64,000 bases of DNA, taken from contig CP099841.1 of assembly GCA_030062745.1 (NCBI GenBank), positions 12,590,970 through 12,654,969 of the forward strand, read 5' to 3'. Of this stretch, positions 35,787-47,261 are shown one piece after another. The translations under genes and the position numbers were made by a program. Each line of letters opens with the position of its first letter. Positions within the stretch are counted from its first letter, which is position 1. The notes beneath the pieces are model-generated. The model saw nothing but the letters and a program-made list of their open reading frames with translations. It had not been told where the DNA came from and searched no databases. The DNA comes from Capitulum mitella. Lineage: Eukaryota; Arthropoda; Thecostraca; Pollicipedomorpha; Pollicipedidae.

Positions 35787-38700
35787 CAGGACACAACAGA
35801 TGGCAGGGATAAAATCCTCAATGCCATTGACGACATGACCATTACTTAATGGCACGGTTATCAGCAAGGATAAAATCCTCAGTGATCTCATCACACATGA
35901 ACAACACTTAGCGCCAAGGTTATCAGCACGTATCAACTCGACACCCAAGACGCTCAGAAACAGAAAGCCCAAAAGCAAAACGAGACAGAAAAGAAAAAAA
36001 TAAAACTAAGAAACAGAAAAAGAAACACCTGGATCAGCGAGTGAAGCACGACACTAGCCCTGTTCACAACGCACAACTCGCATTCGGTTACTGAGGTAAC
36101 CAGCGGACGCGACACCAGGAATGCCAAAGACGTGGAGGAAGGTGACAAAACACTTGATTTTGAGTTGCTCATGATAAAAGTTATATTATGAATAACTTTA
36201 TGTCTTCCAGCACGACTAGCATCGAAAACTTCTTTTACATCCATTTTTCCGGCAAATTTTGTCCACTTCCGCCTCTGCGAAATTCCCTTGGCCACCCCCA
36301 CCGAAGATTGCCGGATCAGCCTGACTACTAACCGGCAACATAGGTAACTAAAACATTTCTATCGATTCCGGATGAAGGGACGGCAAACCTGACTGCACAG
36401 ACTCTTTCCGGGCGTGGGCCTTGACGCGTGAATAAGCAGGTACACACTAAGTAAAGATAAACGCCAGTGCCTGGCCATAAATAGCTTAGTTTACAGTGAC
36501 CCACCTCCTACATGTGAGATTACTCTCTGAAAGGGAACGTAGATACGCTATAACAAGAACGCCCCAAAAGCGCAAGAACAACGTTCAGCCAGCGGGCATA
36601 CGGGACAGCTGATTCTGAGGTGAACCTTCCTCTGCATACCAGAAGATACCAGAAGATGCCACGGTGAGCGCAAGCAGGAACACAAAACGTACGTCAAGCA
36701 TCGAGGCTTCAGACTATGATGGGTTTGGTTTATTCGAATGTTTTCTAGCGAACCCTGGTTATCTGAGGCCTACACAACACGACCTAGAAAAACGACAAAC
36801 TGGTTACATGCGTGCCCAACTTTGTGCGTTGTGAACAGGGCTACTGGTAGCACAGTACTACGTCGAACCCGGCCGGAACGCTTCGGGCGGTACTGACCGA
36901 CGCAGTTGTCGCAGATGCTGCAGTGCGAAGCTCTCGGCGGTCGGAATATCTTACAGGTGAAGCAGTACTTCAGCTTGATGGGCTGGCCGCGCACAATGAC
37001 CTCCTTGGTTCGCGGCGGCGGCCGGTAGGTCGGTGAATTGCTCGCGTTGCTCGGCACTGCAGGAACGGAGGTGGCTCGCATGATCCAATGATGGTATGCG
37101 CCGGCATCGGCACTGCGCGTTACGAAAGCGGACGCCGGCATCGCGTGCAAGGGTCGCAATCATTATGTGCACGGCGATTGTCAAGTTCTCAGCCCGCAGA
37201 AAGCGTCGGCCAGCTGTTCAATTTGATTTTGTCCTGCCGGGCGAGGTACGACTCACTCAGACCAGGGCCCGGCCCTTGAACACTGCTCACGGGACACTGA
37301 GCACCGGGACCAAACGGCATGGAACAGCCATTTATCGTGAGAACATGAGTTATGTTGAAATCCAATCCGAATGGGAACATGGAGGTCGGCAGCTACAAAT
37401 CGGCCCGCAACTGACGGCAGCCGCAAAGCCAGAAAACGACGGCCATGGTGATGAACTGCGCTAATGACTGAAAAGTGACCGCAAAATACACTCCCGCATT
37501 AACGACGTCCCAATTCGGCGATGCGCCAGCACGGTTTCCCCAGTGGTCACGGCCCAAATATGGCTGCTCAACACACAAGATTCTCACTACAGGAAAACCC
37601 TGCCAAAAAAGACGGGCGCTTTTTGGGAGTCCAACCAAGGTCACACTGTCAGACCATCAACTGCGCACCCAGTCGTGACCACTGAGCTCCGATTACAGGG
37701 AACGGCCTCCGGGCGACCTTAGCGCGGCATTTCCCTGCACTGATAGACGGCCGGCGGCCGAGATACACCAGCCATTCCACTACTGCCAGCGTCCGCATGA
37801 CGGGGCGGTTCCGAAGGCGTTCGTCCCCGACAGGATCTCCGCCGCGGCGCCCCAGTCGGCCGGCGCCCGGACCGCCAGCCGGGAGATCCCGGCCGGCTGA
37901 CGTCACGTCACTGACCGATCTGGCGCTCGATGTCGGCTGCCTCGTCGGCGGTGGCGCGCGGGATGACGCCCGGGTCGCTGAAGCTGGTGCGCAGCAGGGC
38001 GGCCATGACGAACACGAACAGCAGGCCGCCCACCACCGGGATGGCCGGCGTGATGCGCTGCGCCAGGAACTGGCAGCTGCCGGCCGGCGCCACACGGCGG
38101 GCGTCGGTCAGAGGTCAGACGCGGCGCAGCAGACGACAGAGGTCACTCGGACAGGCCAGACGGCGAGCAGGAGACAGCACACACCAGTCGGAGGTCGGAC
38201 GACACGGGTATGGCCGAGGCCGGACGCGACGCAGGAGACGGCTGAGGTCAAACAGGAGTATCAGGTCAAACAGACACCGCAAAAGGGACATCATATGACG
38301 AGAGACGAGACCGACAGGTCAGCAAATGACGGAGGGTCGGGGCAGGGGGTCAGAGCTCGTAAAGCCTGGTCCGATTCCAGCCTCTGAGCCTCGTCGCGAA
38401 CGGCGCGTGCCCCATGTGCGAGCGCCATCCGCAAGGACGCGCAGGGACGCCATGTCGGCCCGGAGCGCCGGCACCACTTTAATTTCTCGCTGAGTCAGAC
38501 AAGCCACCATAAAACCAGACATTCCGACCAAGGCTTCAAAAGACGTGGCGCCAGCGCCGGACCACAAGCACGTTCCGTCCAGCTCCATAGAAATTACAAC
38601 AAGCGGAGGAAAACGGCGCCAATAAAGTTCTTTTACGACCCGGGTTTTTCACCACCGGGACACCCCCGTGACAAATGAACAAGAAAATGTCGACTGGCAC

Positions 38701-41700
38701 AGTCCTTGCGCTGGTGTTTCCAGAACTACTGCTGAGTGGCACACAACCCGTTCTTCCGGATAAACGGACATCTCAAACGCCGGTCAGCTGAGATCAGTGC
38801 CGAGCGAGCGTGGCATTCTGTTCGCACGGTTCAGGGCTTACGAATCAGTAACCTCATGACCTTGATGCTAGCTTTCGAGAACTGGATTTGCGAATGGCCA
38901 GACGGTAGCCGCCAAAGCCCGGCGGTTGCAGTGCCAGTTGCAAACGGCGAGAACGAGGTCTCCTCGATACGTCACCGACGTTCGTCGCGAGTCCGCAAAC
39001 AGCCCAGGTAAGAGTAGCGGAAACTGACGGAACGGGAGGTGATATTTCGATTACGAGCTTCAGCCGAACGCTGAGCATCGAACCGCCGCGCTTGTGCAAC
39101 CAACGCCAGTGGATTTCAGTCCTGGCTGAACCTATGGACCTCGACCTCGGCCGGGTCGGACACTCCGCGCACCGCTTCGCACTGTCCCGGGCAATCGAGT
39201 GCCAATGCGGCGTGGCTACCTCGAGTCCGTGGTGCGCGGCTCGCAACGTGAAAGGTGGCATTCTGTGAAAGCGTACAGGAGCTACAGAAACGTAAGCCGC
39301 GCAGTCTGCCTTCGGCGACGCAGAAGAACGACCTGCGCATCCGTCCACCGTCAATGAACGGAAGAGGTAGCGCTCCGTGGGCGAGACGATTAGAGCGCTA
39401 GAGGACAAAAGGAAAAGGACATCACCACCGCAACAGTCCCAAGTGAAAAAGACTGGGACATCCTGAACGAAATTAAAGCCATGTTAGATTCATCGATCCG
39501 GACCGCCATCTCGAGCCTCTGGGGAAAGATTGAGGCAAAACTGACGCCGTACGACACAAAACTTGAAAAACTGGAAAACGCAGTCTTTGACCGGGACCGG
39601 CACATCGAAATGCTGGAAAAAAGAACTCAGTGACTGCAAAAAATACCTTCAGGCACAACAGAATCGCGTCGAAGAACTTGAACGCCATAGCCACTCTGCA
39701 GATTTCATTATGACGAGTGGACGACTTGACAAGCAGCGTCAAGGAGAAGGTATCGAGAACATGGCGATCTCAGCGCTAGGCGTTTCCCGATCAAGATCAT
39801 CAACAAGGCCTATTTCTCCGTTATTCACCGTTTGCCCAGAGACAATAGTGCCATCCGGCCGTTCAACAACAGGAAACTACGCAGTTAACCATACGATGAC
39901 CGAATGAGAATGGCGAAAGAAACCAACTTCAAGAAAACGGTGTACCTTAAAGAATCCCTGACGAAAGGCAAGCAGGCCATCTATAATCAACTTCTCCAGC
40001 TCAACCAAGGCAAGAAGGCCTGGTCAGCGTTCACAAAACAGTATGCCGCTTTCAAGGGATTCAGGGACTCCCCGCCTGTTAAGGTGAGCAGCTGAACGGT
40101 GTCACGCGTAGGACGCCTCAGGCGCGGGCTGCGGCCGACCGCGCTGACACCGCAGGGGCGCACCCGGGATCTCCCGGGTCGGGTGCTGGCCGCCCTAGTG
40201 CCCAGCAGCCCGCCGCTGCTGGGCCTGCTGGCCGCGCCTTGCCCAGTGGTGCGGCGCCCGCAGCTGTGTGCGATCCCGAGCCTCATCATCCCGGTCGGCT
40301 TGTGCTGCTGTGACGGCTGCTGGCGCGGCGCCGGCTGGTACTGCGCTGGCGGCTGGTCCCTCATCCGGCAGGTCGTTGTCTGCGGAATTGGCGGCTGGCG
40401 GACAGTCGGCGGCTGTCTCTCCGTCTGCCGCGGCTCCGGCGGCTGCCGTGGCGGCTGGCGATGCGCATGCCGCTGGGACGGTCGGTCGTCGCGAGCGCGG
40501 TGCGATAGCTGCTTGACCTGCGCTGGATGGACTGGTTCACAGCGGCTGGTGATAGTGCTCTTCGTTTTGCAATGCGTACATGCTGCGTGTCCGTTCATGT
40601 TTATCCCTACTGTCTCCCTGTTCCCGTGCTTTTAGCCCACTTCTTATTAGGAGCTGTTGTTCAGCTACTTAAAATCCAGTTCGGCCCATGAAAGCGTTTT
40701 CATCGGTTTCAACGTTAAAACACGAATCACATACCCCAACGTAGCTAGCGTGTCACAGTGTATAAGGCTGCCAGTGCACCGACGCCTGACGGCCTCAAAT
40801 AATCTGAACGCACGCTGCGTCGGCGGTCGGGGCGCCGGCTGCCGGCGCAGCTGTTTCGGTCAATCGTCACGGCGCATGGCTTCGGGCTTAAGGTCTGCGC
40901 TGGCCGTAGCAGATTGTGAACGTTCTGCTAGACGCAATAACCCTATTTTCCCTGAGTACCTTTGCTAATACAGTCCTCAGTAGAATTCGCCCATCGTCCC
41001 TTGAAACCATGGTCGCAACTGTTCTGAATATGATATTTAGCTTTGAGTTTTTCTTATGAGCTGAGGTTCAAAAGCTCGTTCATTTACTGCAACCATGACG
41101 CGACCTGGAGGTCAAAGTTGACTTCATGTCGTGTGCCAAATGCGAGTAACTTAAAAAGTCGCGAGCCGCCACCGACGGCCGTTGCAGGAATCTGGGTCAA
41201 AAGTATTCTGTCTGTGCCACAGCAATACGCATGCACATGCACACGCATTCGCAAACGCATATGCACACGCGCATGCCAACATGCACATGTACATATGCAT
41301 ACGCACACGCACATGCACACGCGCGCGCGCAAACATGCACGTCTCATACACACAATTGTATTTTTTTTGTTGTTGTTGACAGAACAAACTGGCAACACAA
41401 AACATGCTGACGATGACAACATTTTACGAAAAAAAACGTGTTACTGCAAATGTCCAAACGTCAAAATTCCCCCCCCCCCAGAATGGTTACGAGCAAACCA
41501 TTTCCGCTGAAAATTACTGCATGAAGTGAATGATAGTCCATTTAATGGCATGTCGCTACGCGGCCGGGAAATAACGGTCAATAACGTCCGCGCCACCCGC
41601 CGTCCGATCGCCAAGCAGGGCCACCAGTTTGCGCCGAGCTGACACAGAGCATGAGAAATCGTCGCCAAAGGCCAACACATGGTGCCAATTTCCCAACCGC

Positions 41701-42804
41701 CGGCGTCTATTCAATAACACGGTGAAAATGCATCAGAGACTGGTGCAGAGGTCGTTTGAGTATGGAGCGGAACACGACCATCTGGATGTCATGACGTTTA
41801 CAAATACCAAGGTGGAGTAAATGTACCGAATGCATCTTCCCTGGGTGGTAACAATGAAATGTTGGCGCGGATCCAAGTCAACTGCCTGCCTTCAATCGGC
41901 GTGTCAACTGTGAATTTGAGCCCCTCGGGACGGCCAGTGGCAGACCCCTTTAGGGAGCAGTTTTCGAGTCTTCTGTCACATCAGCTGCAGGCCCGCTGAG
42001 TAATGAGCTCGTGTCAGGCGAGCCCACAAATGTTTCAGCACGAGCAAGCCAAACACGGAACCCGACACCAAGATCAGACCGGGCGATATCCCTTTGATTC
42101 CTTGGCCCTCGGCACCTTTAGATGGCTTATTTCTTATCCACAACGGCCGCGTGGTACATTTCAAAATCGAGGTGCGTGGGGAAAATCTGCGAATCCAAAA
42201 GAGTTTAGTGATCTGAGCCACTGAATAGTAAAGGGACAAGCAAACAAGGCGCTAAAGGGCGATGAGTGAAAAAGTGCAGACTGGACACCAAGAAAAAAGT
42301 GAGTCCATCAGTAGCACAAAAACAGGTTAAGACATCTTCCGAAAGTAGTCAAAGGCTAGAACGGAGACAATAGACACAATATTGCCCGTAAGCAACATTT
42401 TCAGCGCTTGTCTACAATTCAAGCCCACAAATAGCCCGCGTGCCGTGTGACAAACGGCCAGGCAGTCAGGCAAAGTAAGCCAGCGATCGACTTCCAATCA
42501 CGGTCAAACCAGCCACCGCATTCCACGAGATCGCCACGCTGATACGCCACACACGAAGCGGCCAAAAGCGGTGTCGGCGCGCCACGCGGCGGCGGCCGCC
42601 AGATGAGCCGCCGATAAGGCCGCTCCGGGATGGCTATCTAATCGGGACCACTCACTCGAACACGAAGAACAGCGTGGTGGTGCCGACGATCAGCGTCACG
42701 GTGAAGTAGAAGATGCCCATCTTGCGCGCCATCATGATGCGGCCGTCGCAGAAGAAGCGGTTGCGGCCGGGGAACTCCTCCCACTTGCGCGCGGGCCGGG
42801 CCAT
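27972..42804 (-). CDS. app: DHHC palmitoyltransferase, Approximated/ZDHHC14-18 type (nine coding exons)
   Basis: The exons, in order, are 42,804-42,656, 38,076-37,916, 37,056-36,898, 35,342-35,205, 34,948-34,794, 31,969-31,852, 31,019-30,879, 28,585-28,489 and 28,225-27,972. They total 1,372 bases, one more than a multiple of three; removing one base in the seventh gives 456 residues. Four membrane segments fall near residues 28-48, 58-80, 177-200 and 217-240. The cysteine-rich domain (about 125-175) ends in [10 protein letters not shown], with the catalytic Cys near residue 163. The order [55 protein letters not shown] and FNPYGQGN is that of Drosophila Approximated and vertebrate ZDHHC14/18. 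These enzymes S-acylate membrane proteins; Approximated acts on Fat/Dachs growth and polarity signalling in flies. The C-terminus is Ala/Ser-rich and ends LTNSVV. Confidence 0.9.
28489..28585 (-). CDS. app: palmitoyltransferase exon with Ser/Gly-rich tail
   Basis: Acceptor gtcacag, donor AACC/gtgagt. It encodes [20 protein letters not shown] then [12 protein letters not shown]. No family motif is present; it is accepted on splice sites, phase to the last exon and a composition like the disordered tails of this family. Confidence 0.65.
28586..30609 (-). other. palmitoyltransferase intron, GC-rich
   Basis: No further exon can be fixed. One candidate alternative end (minus strand, about 29,727-29,672) reads [15 protein letters not shown] then stop after a ccgacccag acceptor-like site; it has no support from the family. 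Long open frames on both strands at 29,194-29,760 reflect GC richness. Confidence 0.5.
30610..30860. repeat. minisatellite with a unit of about 39 bp
   Basis: Five to six diverged copies of 'ccctcaggggacggtccggtgggcggaccac' in tandem within a palmitoyltransferase intron. They account for the plus-strand open frames at 30,342-31,181. Confidence 0.8.
30879..31019 (-). CDS. app: palmitoyltransferase exon with apparent frame break
   Basis: Acceptor tttgtccgacag, donor CCAG/gtgagc. Entered in the phase left by the previous exon it reads [11 protein letters not shown] and an Ala run, matching the family's LIDRRG block, but then meets TAA at 30,900-30,898. The frame that joins to the next exon reads [20 protein letters not shown] up to the donor. 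One base too many is implied, somewhere in the GC-rich Ala-coding part (about 30,948-31,003). A 14-base microexon plus a 58-base intron (31,005-30,948) also fits by phase, but that intron lacks a pyrimidine tract. Confidence 0.6.
31852..31969 (-). CDS. app: palmitoyltransferase exon (post-TM4 domain)
   Basis: Acceptor tttcag, donor ATTG/gtgagg. It encodes [20 protein letters not shown] then [19 protein letters not shown], equivalent to the KGSF..NPYS.GN..NC..LCGP..PSLI block of the family. Confidence 0.92.
32560..34110 (+). repeat. degenerate minisatellite with a 63-bp core unit
   Basis: Copies starting at 32,811, 32,874 and 32,937 are nearly identical (ggtgcccctgtgacaccacc...ctggcgttcaaat). 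Outward, the same phrases (cccctgtgacaccaag, gacggagtatggg, cgttcaaaag) continue in decayed form to about 33,420 and, more faintly, to 34,100. Open frames at 32,739-33,032 and 32,797-33,114 are repeat-derived. Confidence 0.85.
33413..33500 (-). repeat. dispersed repeat family C, copy 2
   Basis: Inverted copy of 16,258-16,325. Here the phrase caatgttggtttgggcccctcc is itself tandemly repeated two to three times. Confidence 0.8.
34794..34948 (-). CDS. app: palmitoyltransferase exon (TM4)
   Basis: Acceptor cttttcag, donor GAC/gtgagt. It encodes [19 protein letters not shown] then [20 protein letters not shown] (fourth membrane segment) and [12 protein letters not shown], the conserved TTxE-type motif of DHHC enzymes. 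Confidence 0.95.
35205..35342 (-). CDS. app: palmitoyltransferase exon (DHHC active site, TM3)
   Basis: Acceptor gttccag, donor CTGT/gtaagt. It encodes [20 protein letters not shown], the catalytic DHHC motif, followed by the third membrane segment [17 protein letters not shown]. Confidence 0.97.
35756..35785. repeat. AAAT tetranucleotide microsatellite
   Basis: About seven AAAT/TAAA units within a palmitoyltransferase intron. Confidence 0.9.
36898..37056 (-). CDS. app: palmitoyltransferase exon (cysteine-rich domain)
   Basis: Acceptor cctgcag, donor GTCG/gtcagt. It encodes [19 protein letters not shown] then [20 protein letters not shown] and ICDNCV, the zinc-binding part of the DHHC-CRD. 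Confidence 0.96.
37916..38076 (-). CDS. app: palmitoyltransferase exon (TM2)
   Basis: Acceptor gccggcag, donor ATCG/gtcagt. It encodes [17 protein letters not shown], the second membrane segment [11 protein letters not shown] and [17 protein letters not shown], the conserved DPG motif. Confidence 0.95.
39409..40095 (+). pseudogene. LINE ORF1-like fragment (coiled coil and C-terminal domain), broken
   Basis: The first part reads [40 protein letters not shown] and [15 protein letters not shown]. After a one-base slip in a run of A (about 39,618-39,624) it continues [20 protein letters not shown], a heptad-patterned coiled coil as in L1-type ORF1 proteins. Further on, with more stops and shifts, come [13 protein letters not shown] and then [20 protein letters not shown] up to PPVKV, which resemble the RNA-binding and C-terminal parts of non-LTR ORF1 (RLP-type and 'VYINESLT'-type motifs). 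No reverse transcriptase follows. It sits inside a palmitoyltransferase intron on the opposite strand. Confidence 0.65.
41224..41342. repeat. alternating purine-pyrimidine (CA/CG/TA) tract
   Basis: Nearly every base alternates purine and pyrimidine (gcacacgcgcatgc..., including gcgcgcgcgc at 41,321-41,330) over about 120 bases. This is low-complexity DNA with Z-DNA-forming potential. Confidence 0.85.
42656..42804 (-). CDS. app: palmitoyltransferase first coding exon (TM1)
   Basis: ATG at 42,804-42,802. It encodes [40 protein letters not shown] and GTTTLFFVF, with donor GA/gtgagt. RKWE.FPGRN is the family's N-terminal signature, so the start is well placed. The exon probably begins at a gcag acceptor at 42,849 and carries a short 5' UTR. 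Confidence 0.93.
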
Positions 42805-42820
42805 GGCCGGCCGCCGGGGG

Positions 42821-42840
42821 TCGGGTCGGGTCGGGTCGGG
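42821..42840. repeat. four tandem TCGGG units
   Basis: A pentanucleotide repeat immediately upstream of the first coding ATG of the palmitoyltransferase, within the predicted 5' UTR of that exon. Confidence 0.9.
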
Positions 42841-43429
42841 TCACCGCACTGCCGGGGGGAGCCACATCGCCGCCCGCGGCACACCTCCGGCCGGCCACAC
42901 CTGACGGCAGGCACGCGCCTCGTCACGCCGCGACCGGACGGCGTTACACCCGTATGCGTCCCATCTACGTCGATCAAGACTGCTCTGAGCAGTGCATGAG
43001 CGCGACTCACGCCACACTTTGTGGTTGTTCGTCAACGTCATACCAAACAGCTGGGACTTCAGAAGCAGACCAAAACAGGATAAACTGTCAGCCTACGAGT
43101 CTCAGGCACCGCCAGTAGCAAATACGCAAACGTAAGGCGATGAAACTGATGGATATTAAAAACGCGGACGCATTCACATAACTGAAGGATCCAAAAAAGC
43201 AAATGTTTACGGTTCCCCGTCAACAGAACTATTTTGTTAACATCCAAATTTTACATCACATTTGTTTCTTTGCTTCCATTCAAGTTTACATCACAATTTT
43301 ATTGATGTTTTCGGCACTCCTGCCTTCACGATGCTCAATATCAGCAAAACAGTACAAAAACGAGATGGCAGCCAAATACAACCACATATCTGAAATCGTG
43401 TGCCGCCTTCCGGAAGTCCTCTGTCAGCG

Positions 43430-43870
43430 GAACAGCGCGGTCCAATGGTGCCCACCGACCCCGATGCAGGCCTCGGCCGCGGCCCCCGCTTCCGGCCGGC
43501 CACAAGTGGCACGTGCCGGGCGGGCACGCGGCGCGTCGCGGCCGGCCGCGCCCAAGTGGGTCAATGTCGCCGGGCCGGGCCAGCGCAGCGCCGCTCGGGT
43601 GACAGACAGCGGTCGCCGCGGCGGCGGCGACAGCGGGCGGCGCCGCGGCCGGCGCGGCCCGCTCGGCCGACGGAGCCGGACAGGCGCCGGGCGCCGATCG
43701 ATTGGGCCACGGAGAGCGGACGACGGCCGGCGCGGCCGGCGGCGCGCGTCCCGCCGAGCCCGCCGCTGCGCTCTCAGAGCGCGGCGGACGAGGGCAGGGC
43801 CCGGTCACGGCCGCCGGCCGACCGGTGTGCCGCCCGACTCACTCACTCATCGATGCACGGCCGCAGCCCT
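43430..43870. promoter_or_regulatory. CpG-rich block, possible alternative promoter
   Basis: Extremely GC- and CpG-rich (runs of cggccgg, gccgccg), about 0.6 kb upstream of the first palmitoyltransferase coding exon. Long open frames on both strands here (43,203-43,919 +, 43,341-43,808 -) follow from composition. It may be an internal promoter. Confidence 0.35.
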
Positions 43871-45013
43871 CTCCGCGGCGGTCCGTACACCATTCACCGC
43901 ACCAACCATAGCCAATTAAAGGTACATGACGTCTCCAACGTCACCCAGGGTTCACCGTGATGCGGGCGTCTTTTCCAAATTCTGAGTGCTGGATAATGAC
44001 GCAAAATATACATCAAAGCACACACAGACAATGCGAGGATGAACACATTCTATTCAGATGTCTGTCTCAGTGCCTTTAAAAATTCCCTGCATTCAGACTT
44101 GACAGTGGATTTGCTTTCCCACGTCTTGTTTTACTTACGACCACGAGAAAATGTTTCGTCTTAATTTACTAGCACCGGCGTCATGAGGCATCCACAAGCC
44201 TAACAAAGGCCACGGGACATGGTACCGTCAAATGCAACGAGCATGGACCGGAGAATTTCACCAGGTAAACATCTATTTCTATCTATTTCTACCTATTTCA
44301 AGGTCTAGAGCTGTGCAAAGGATGGTCAGCAGCATTTATATAAATACTGGCAATGCTGCTGGTAAGAGAACCTGGTAGATTTACTCCGGCTTTTGCAGGG
44401 AGAAGGGGATAAGACACCGCACTTTTTTCTCTGCCGTTAACTCCGTAACCATACTGTCCATATCCAAAGGCGTTGTCCAATTTTGGTATCCCTTTGTACA
44501 TAAGTTATGCACATTTTGGCAAATAAATTGAGCTTCTCCAGCTCATGTTTACGTGATTTTATTAAGATGACAATGTTTTACGATTTTAAGTTCTTTCAGT
44601 TTGCTTAATCCTTATCCATACAATGCACTGGTGCTGCGAGGTGGTAAGTACCGCAAGATCTCGTTTAACCTATGCATCATTTCCCATCAGTGTCTTTTGC
44701 TTACCTCTGCACGCATTTAAGCCATAGGATGCATGTAATCTCCCACTTTGTAATCGAAAGCGACAGTGCCTAAACCAGTCAAATACTCACCTATGGTGTG
44801 AAAAGTAACCTTAGATTTAATCATAACGTTTACAAACGTGAGATGTCCGGGGTCCCATGATCGAAGCCTGCCAAATGAATCGACCAAGATGGTCCATTTG
44901 CTGCAGAGATATTGAGTAAGGACGTCTCAAGACCCTTCTCATCTCCAAACAAGCAAAAGGTGGTGAATCCCTAGAGCTACAAAGCATTACCAGCTGTTTT
45001 GTAACAGAACAGG

Positions 45014-46163
45014 ATTGGCAGATTTCAGCCAGCAACTGGTTTGGACCAGTCCAAACCATGGTTTAATCTGGCTGGTTTGAATTAATTTATGCCACCTAGT
45101 GGTTTAAACCAAACACAACAATTTAATTTCAGCCACTTACAGTTTTTTGCCACAAAATCATAAAAATAACTTAATGAAGCTAGGTGCCACAATGCTTGGG
45201 AACTGGATGATAAGGACCAAAGCTACCATTTTCAAAACTGAGGTCTAACACTACATCAATCACAATCCTGGCTTAAGCACCCATGGCATGCAATCACAGT
45301 CAAGCAGAAATGCTGACACAAAGGAATGTGGTAATGCAGTCATTCTTCAGAACATAATGCTCTTGGTGGGAGACAAGTGAATCCATTAATCACATTCTTG
45401 GTCTTGTTGGGGGCCAAGAAGGCATATGTATGAATAGGTGAAAATCCAGCATCTAAAATCTGAACAGACCAGAAATACCACCATTATGAATTGACATTCA
45501 ACTCCTGCTTTGGAAAAAACAAAACAGAGTGTTTGCATGAAAAAAGAACAAATACAGAATGGTAAAAACAAGGATGCTTAGGTGGGTATGCCAGATGCAT
45601 GATACCAACATCCTGAACTATGACAGCTATGGTTCTTTGAAATGAGAAGTTTGGGCCAAACAACCAAAAGGCAAAGTGTGCTAGATTAGCAGCTCTTCCA
45701 GACTACCAGGCTTCTACCTACCACTGGTCCATGCACCTGCCTACCTATGTGGTTACCTGCCTGAGCTCTGAAGTACTGCATGTATCACCACCTATCGCAA
45801 AACATAGTTTTGGTTTCAGACTGTTTTGCATACCATGAGGCTTGTTTGTTGTGAGGGTGGAATACTTGTTGTTATAATGCACCCAGGAAAACATCCCAGA
45901 ACATTGTTTATAGGGCTATTGTTGATGATATACACCTACTGAAATTGATTTATGCTTAAATAACTGCCTCCCCTCAGACCCCTACAGGCTGTGAACAGCT
46001 AATCAGCCAATATAAAGCTTGCTAGAATTTTCTGGTGGTACTTTTTTCTGAAAGGTAATTTAAGCCAGTTTTTACTAATCTAAGCCAGTTTAAACTGGCT
46101 TAAATTAAAAAAGCCACTAGTCGCCATAAATTCAATTTAAGCTGGCATTTTTTTTACCCTGTG
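45014..46163. mobile_element. 1.15-kb element with terminal inverted repeats, non-coding
   Basis: The left end (about 45,030-45,110: ctggctggtttgaattaa, tttatgccacctagtgg) matches the reverse complement of the right end (about 46,105-46,150: gccactagtcgccataaa, ttaagctggc). Both ends are flanked by the same 10-mer acagaacagg (45,004-45,013 and 46,164-46,173), a likely target-site duplication. The right end also holds a perfect 22-bp palindrome (46,081-46,102). The interior has no transposase, so this looks like a non-autonomous DNA transposon. Confidence 0.65.
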
Positions 46164-47085
46164 ACAGAACAGGTTGAACCCAATATATTGCAAAAAATGC
46201 ATTTATGTAACACAGATCCTAAAAGACTACTACACACAATAACAATACAGCTGGGATTAATGTTCCACTTGTCTGAAGGGGAAAGCATGTCCCTGTGAAT
46301 TAAGCTTAGAAGCTTCCTTTTTGATGACTGGATATCTTGTTAATTAAGATGACCTAAAATGGCCAATTTGTTGAAAAATCAAACCACATTGTTAACATAC
46401 TATCAGCACAAATTAAAGGAACAAAAATGCATAAAAATCATATCTTTACCATGCAAATGCAAAACTCCAGATCATTACCAATGACCTCAACAGACAAATG
46501 ATATCTCCCTAACTGACTGACTGATAACTGATCCTTATAGGTACACTGACTGTGATTATATGATGGCTATAAAATGGCACCTCTCCCATAACCATCATCT
46601 CACCAGACATCACTCTTTTTTACTATGCTACCAGATATAGTCTAAATTTTTAAGCAGTTCCAGTTTCAGACATGTGCTAGATAATGTACAGGCCAACTCC
46701 AAACATGTTATGGCTTTCCCCAGATCACAGGATCTTGGTTATTACATAAGGTTCATAGTAGCTTTCATATCACACAATGATGTCTTCATCAGAGCAATCT
46801 GCATAATGAGGTTACTTAAAATGTCCACCATATCAAGTCATGATCTACTGGTTATCAAGCAAACAATGGCAACACTACACAATAATAAAGGTCCTTTGCA
46901 TGATATGGTTAATCACAAGTTTTATGGTCTACTGATTCCATGACAGCATTGTGGTGGGTGTGACATAAGTGTAAAAAACATTTCATTACTACTAAACATC
47001 AAATGTTAAATGTGCATGTTTCTGTTCTCATTAAACATTGAAATGCATTTTCAATAACACCCCAAAGCACTATACACACACACAC

Positions 47086-47207
47086 ACATATACATATATA
47101 TATATATATATATATTACACACTCCTTGATATAATACAAACATCAGTTTGTGATGCTTCTTTTGCTATACCGCTATACAGCAGCATACACACATATATAT
47201 ATATATC

Positions 47208-47261
<54 letters not shown>

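Larger units (their letters stand above)
38077..42655 (-). other. palmitoyltransferase intron
   Basis: A 4.6-kb intron containing a decayed LINE ORF1-like fragment (39,409-40,095), a Cys/Gly-rich open stretch of doubtful meaning (40,099-40,635) and an alternating purine-pyrimidine tract (41,224-41,342). No exon of the host gene is needed here, since phases join directly. Confidence 0.65.

Noticed and set aside
40099..40635. 178-residue Cys/Gly/Trp-rich plus-strand open frame
   Set aside because: It starts right after a LINE relic in GC-rich low-complexity DNA. The other frames are Pro/Gln- or Ala-rich, so it is probably repeat composition rather than a secreted peptide.
43203..43919. 238-residue plus-strand open frame
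   Set aside because: It crosses the CpG-rich block; Arg/Ala/Gly-rich, with an equally long frame on the other strand, as expected of stop-poor DNA.
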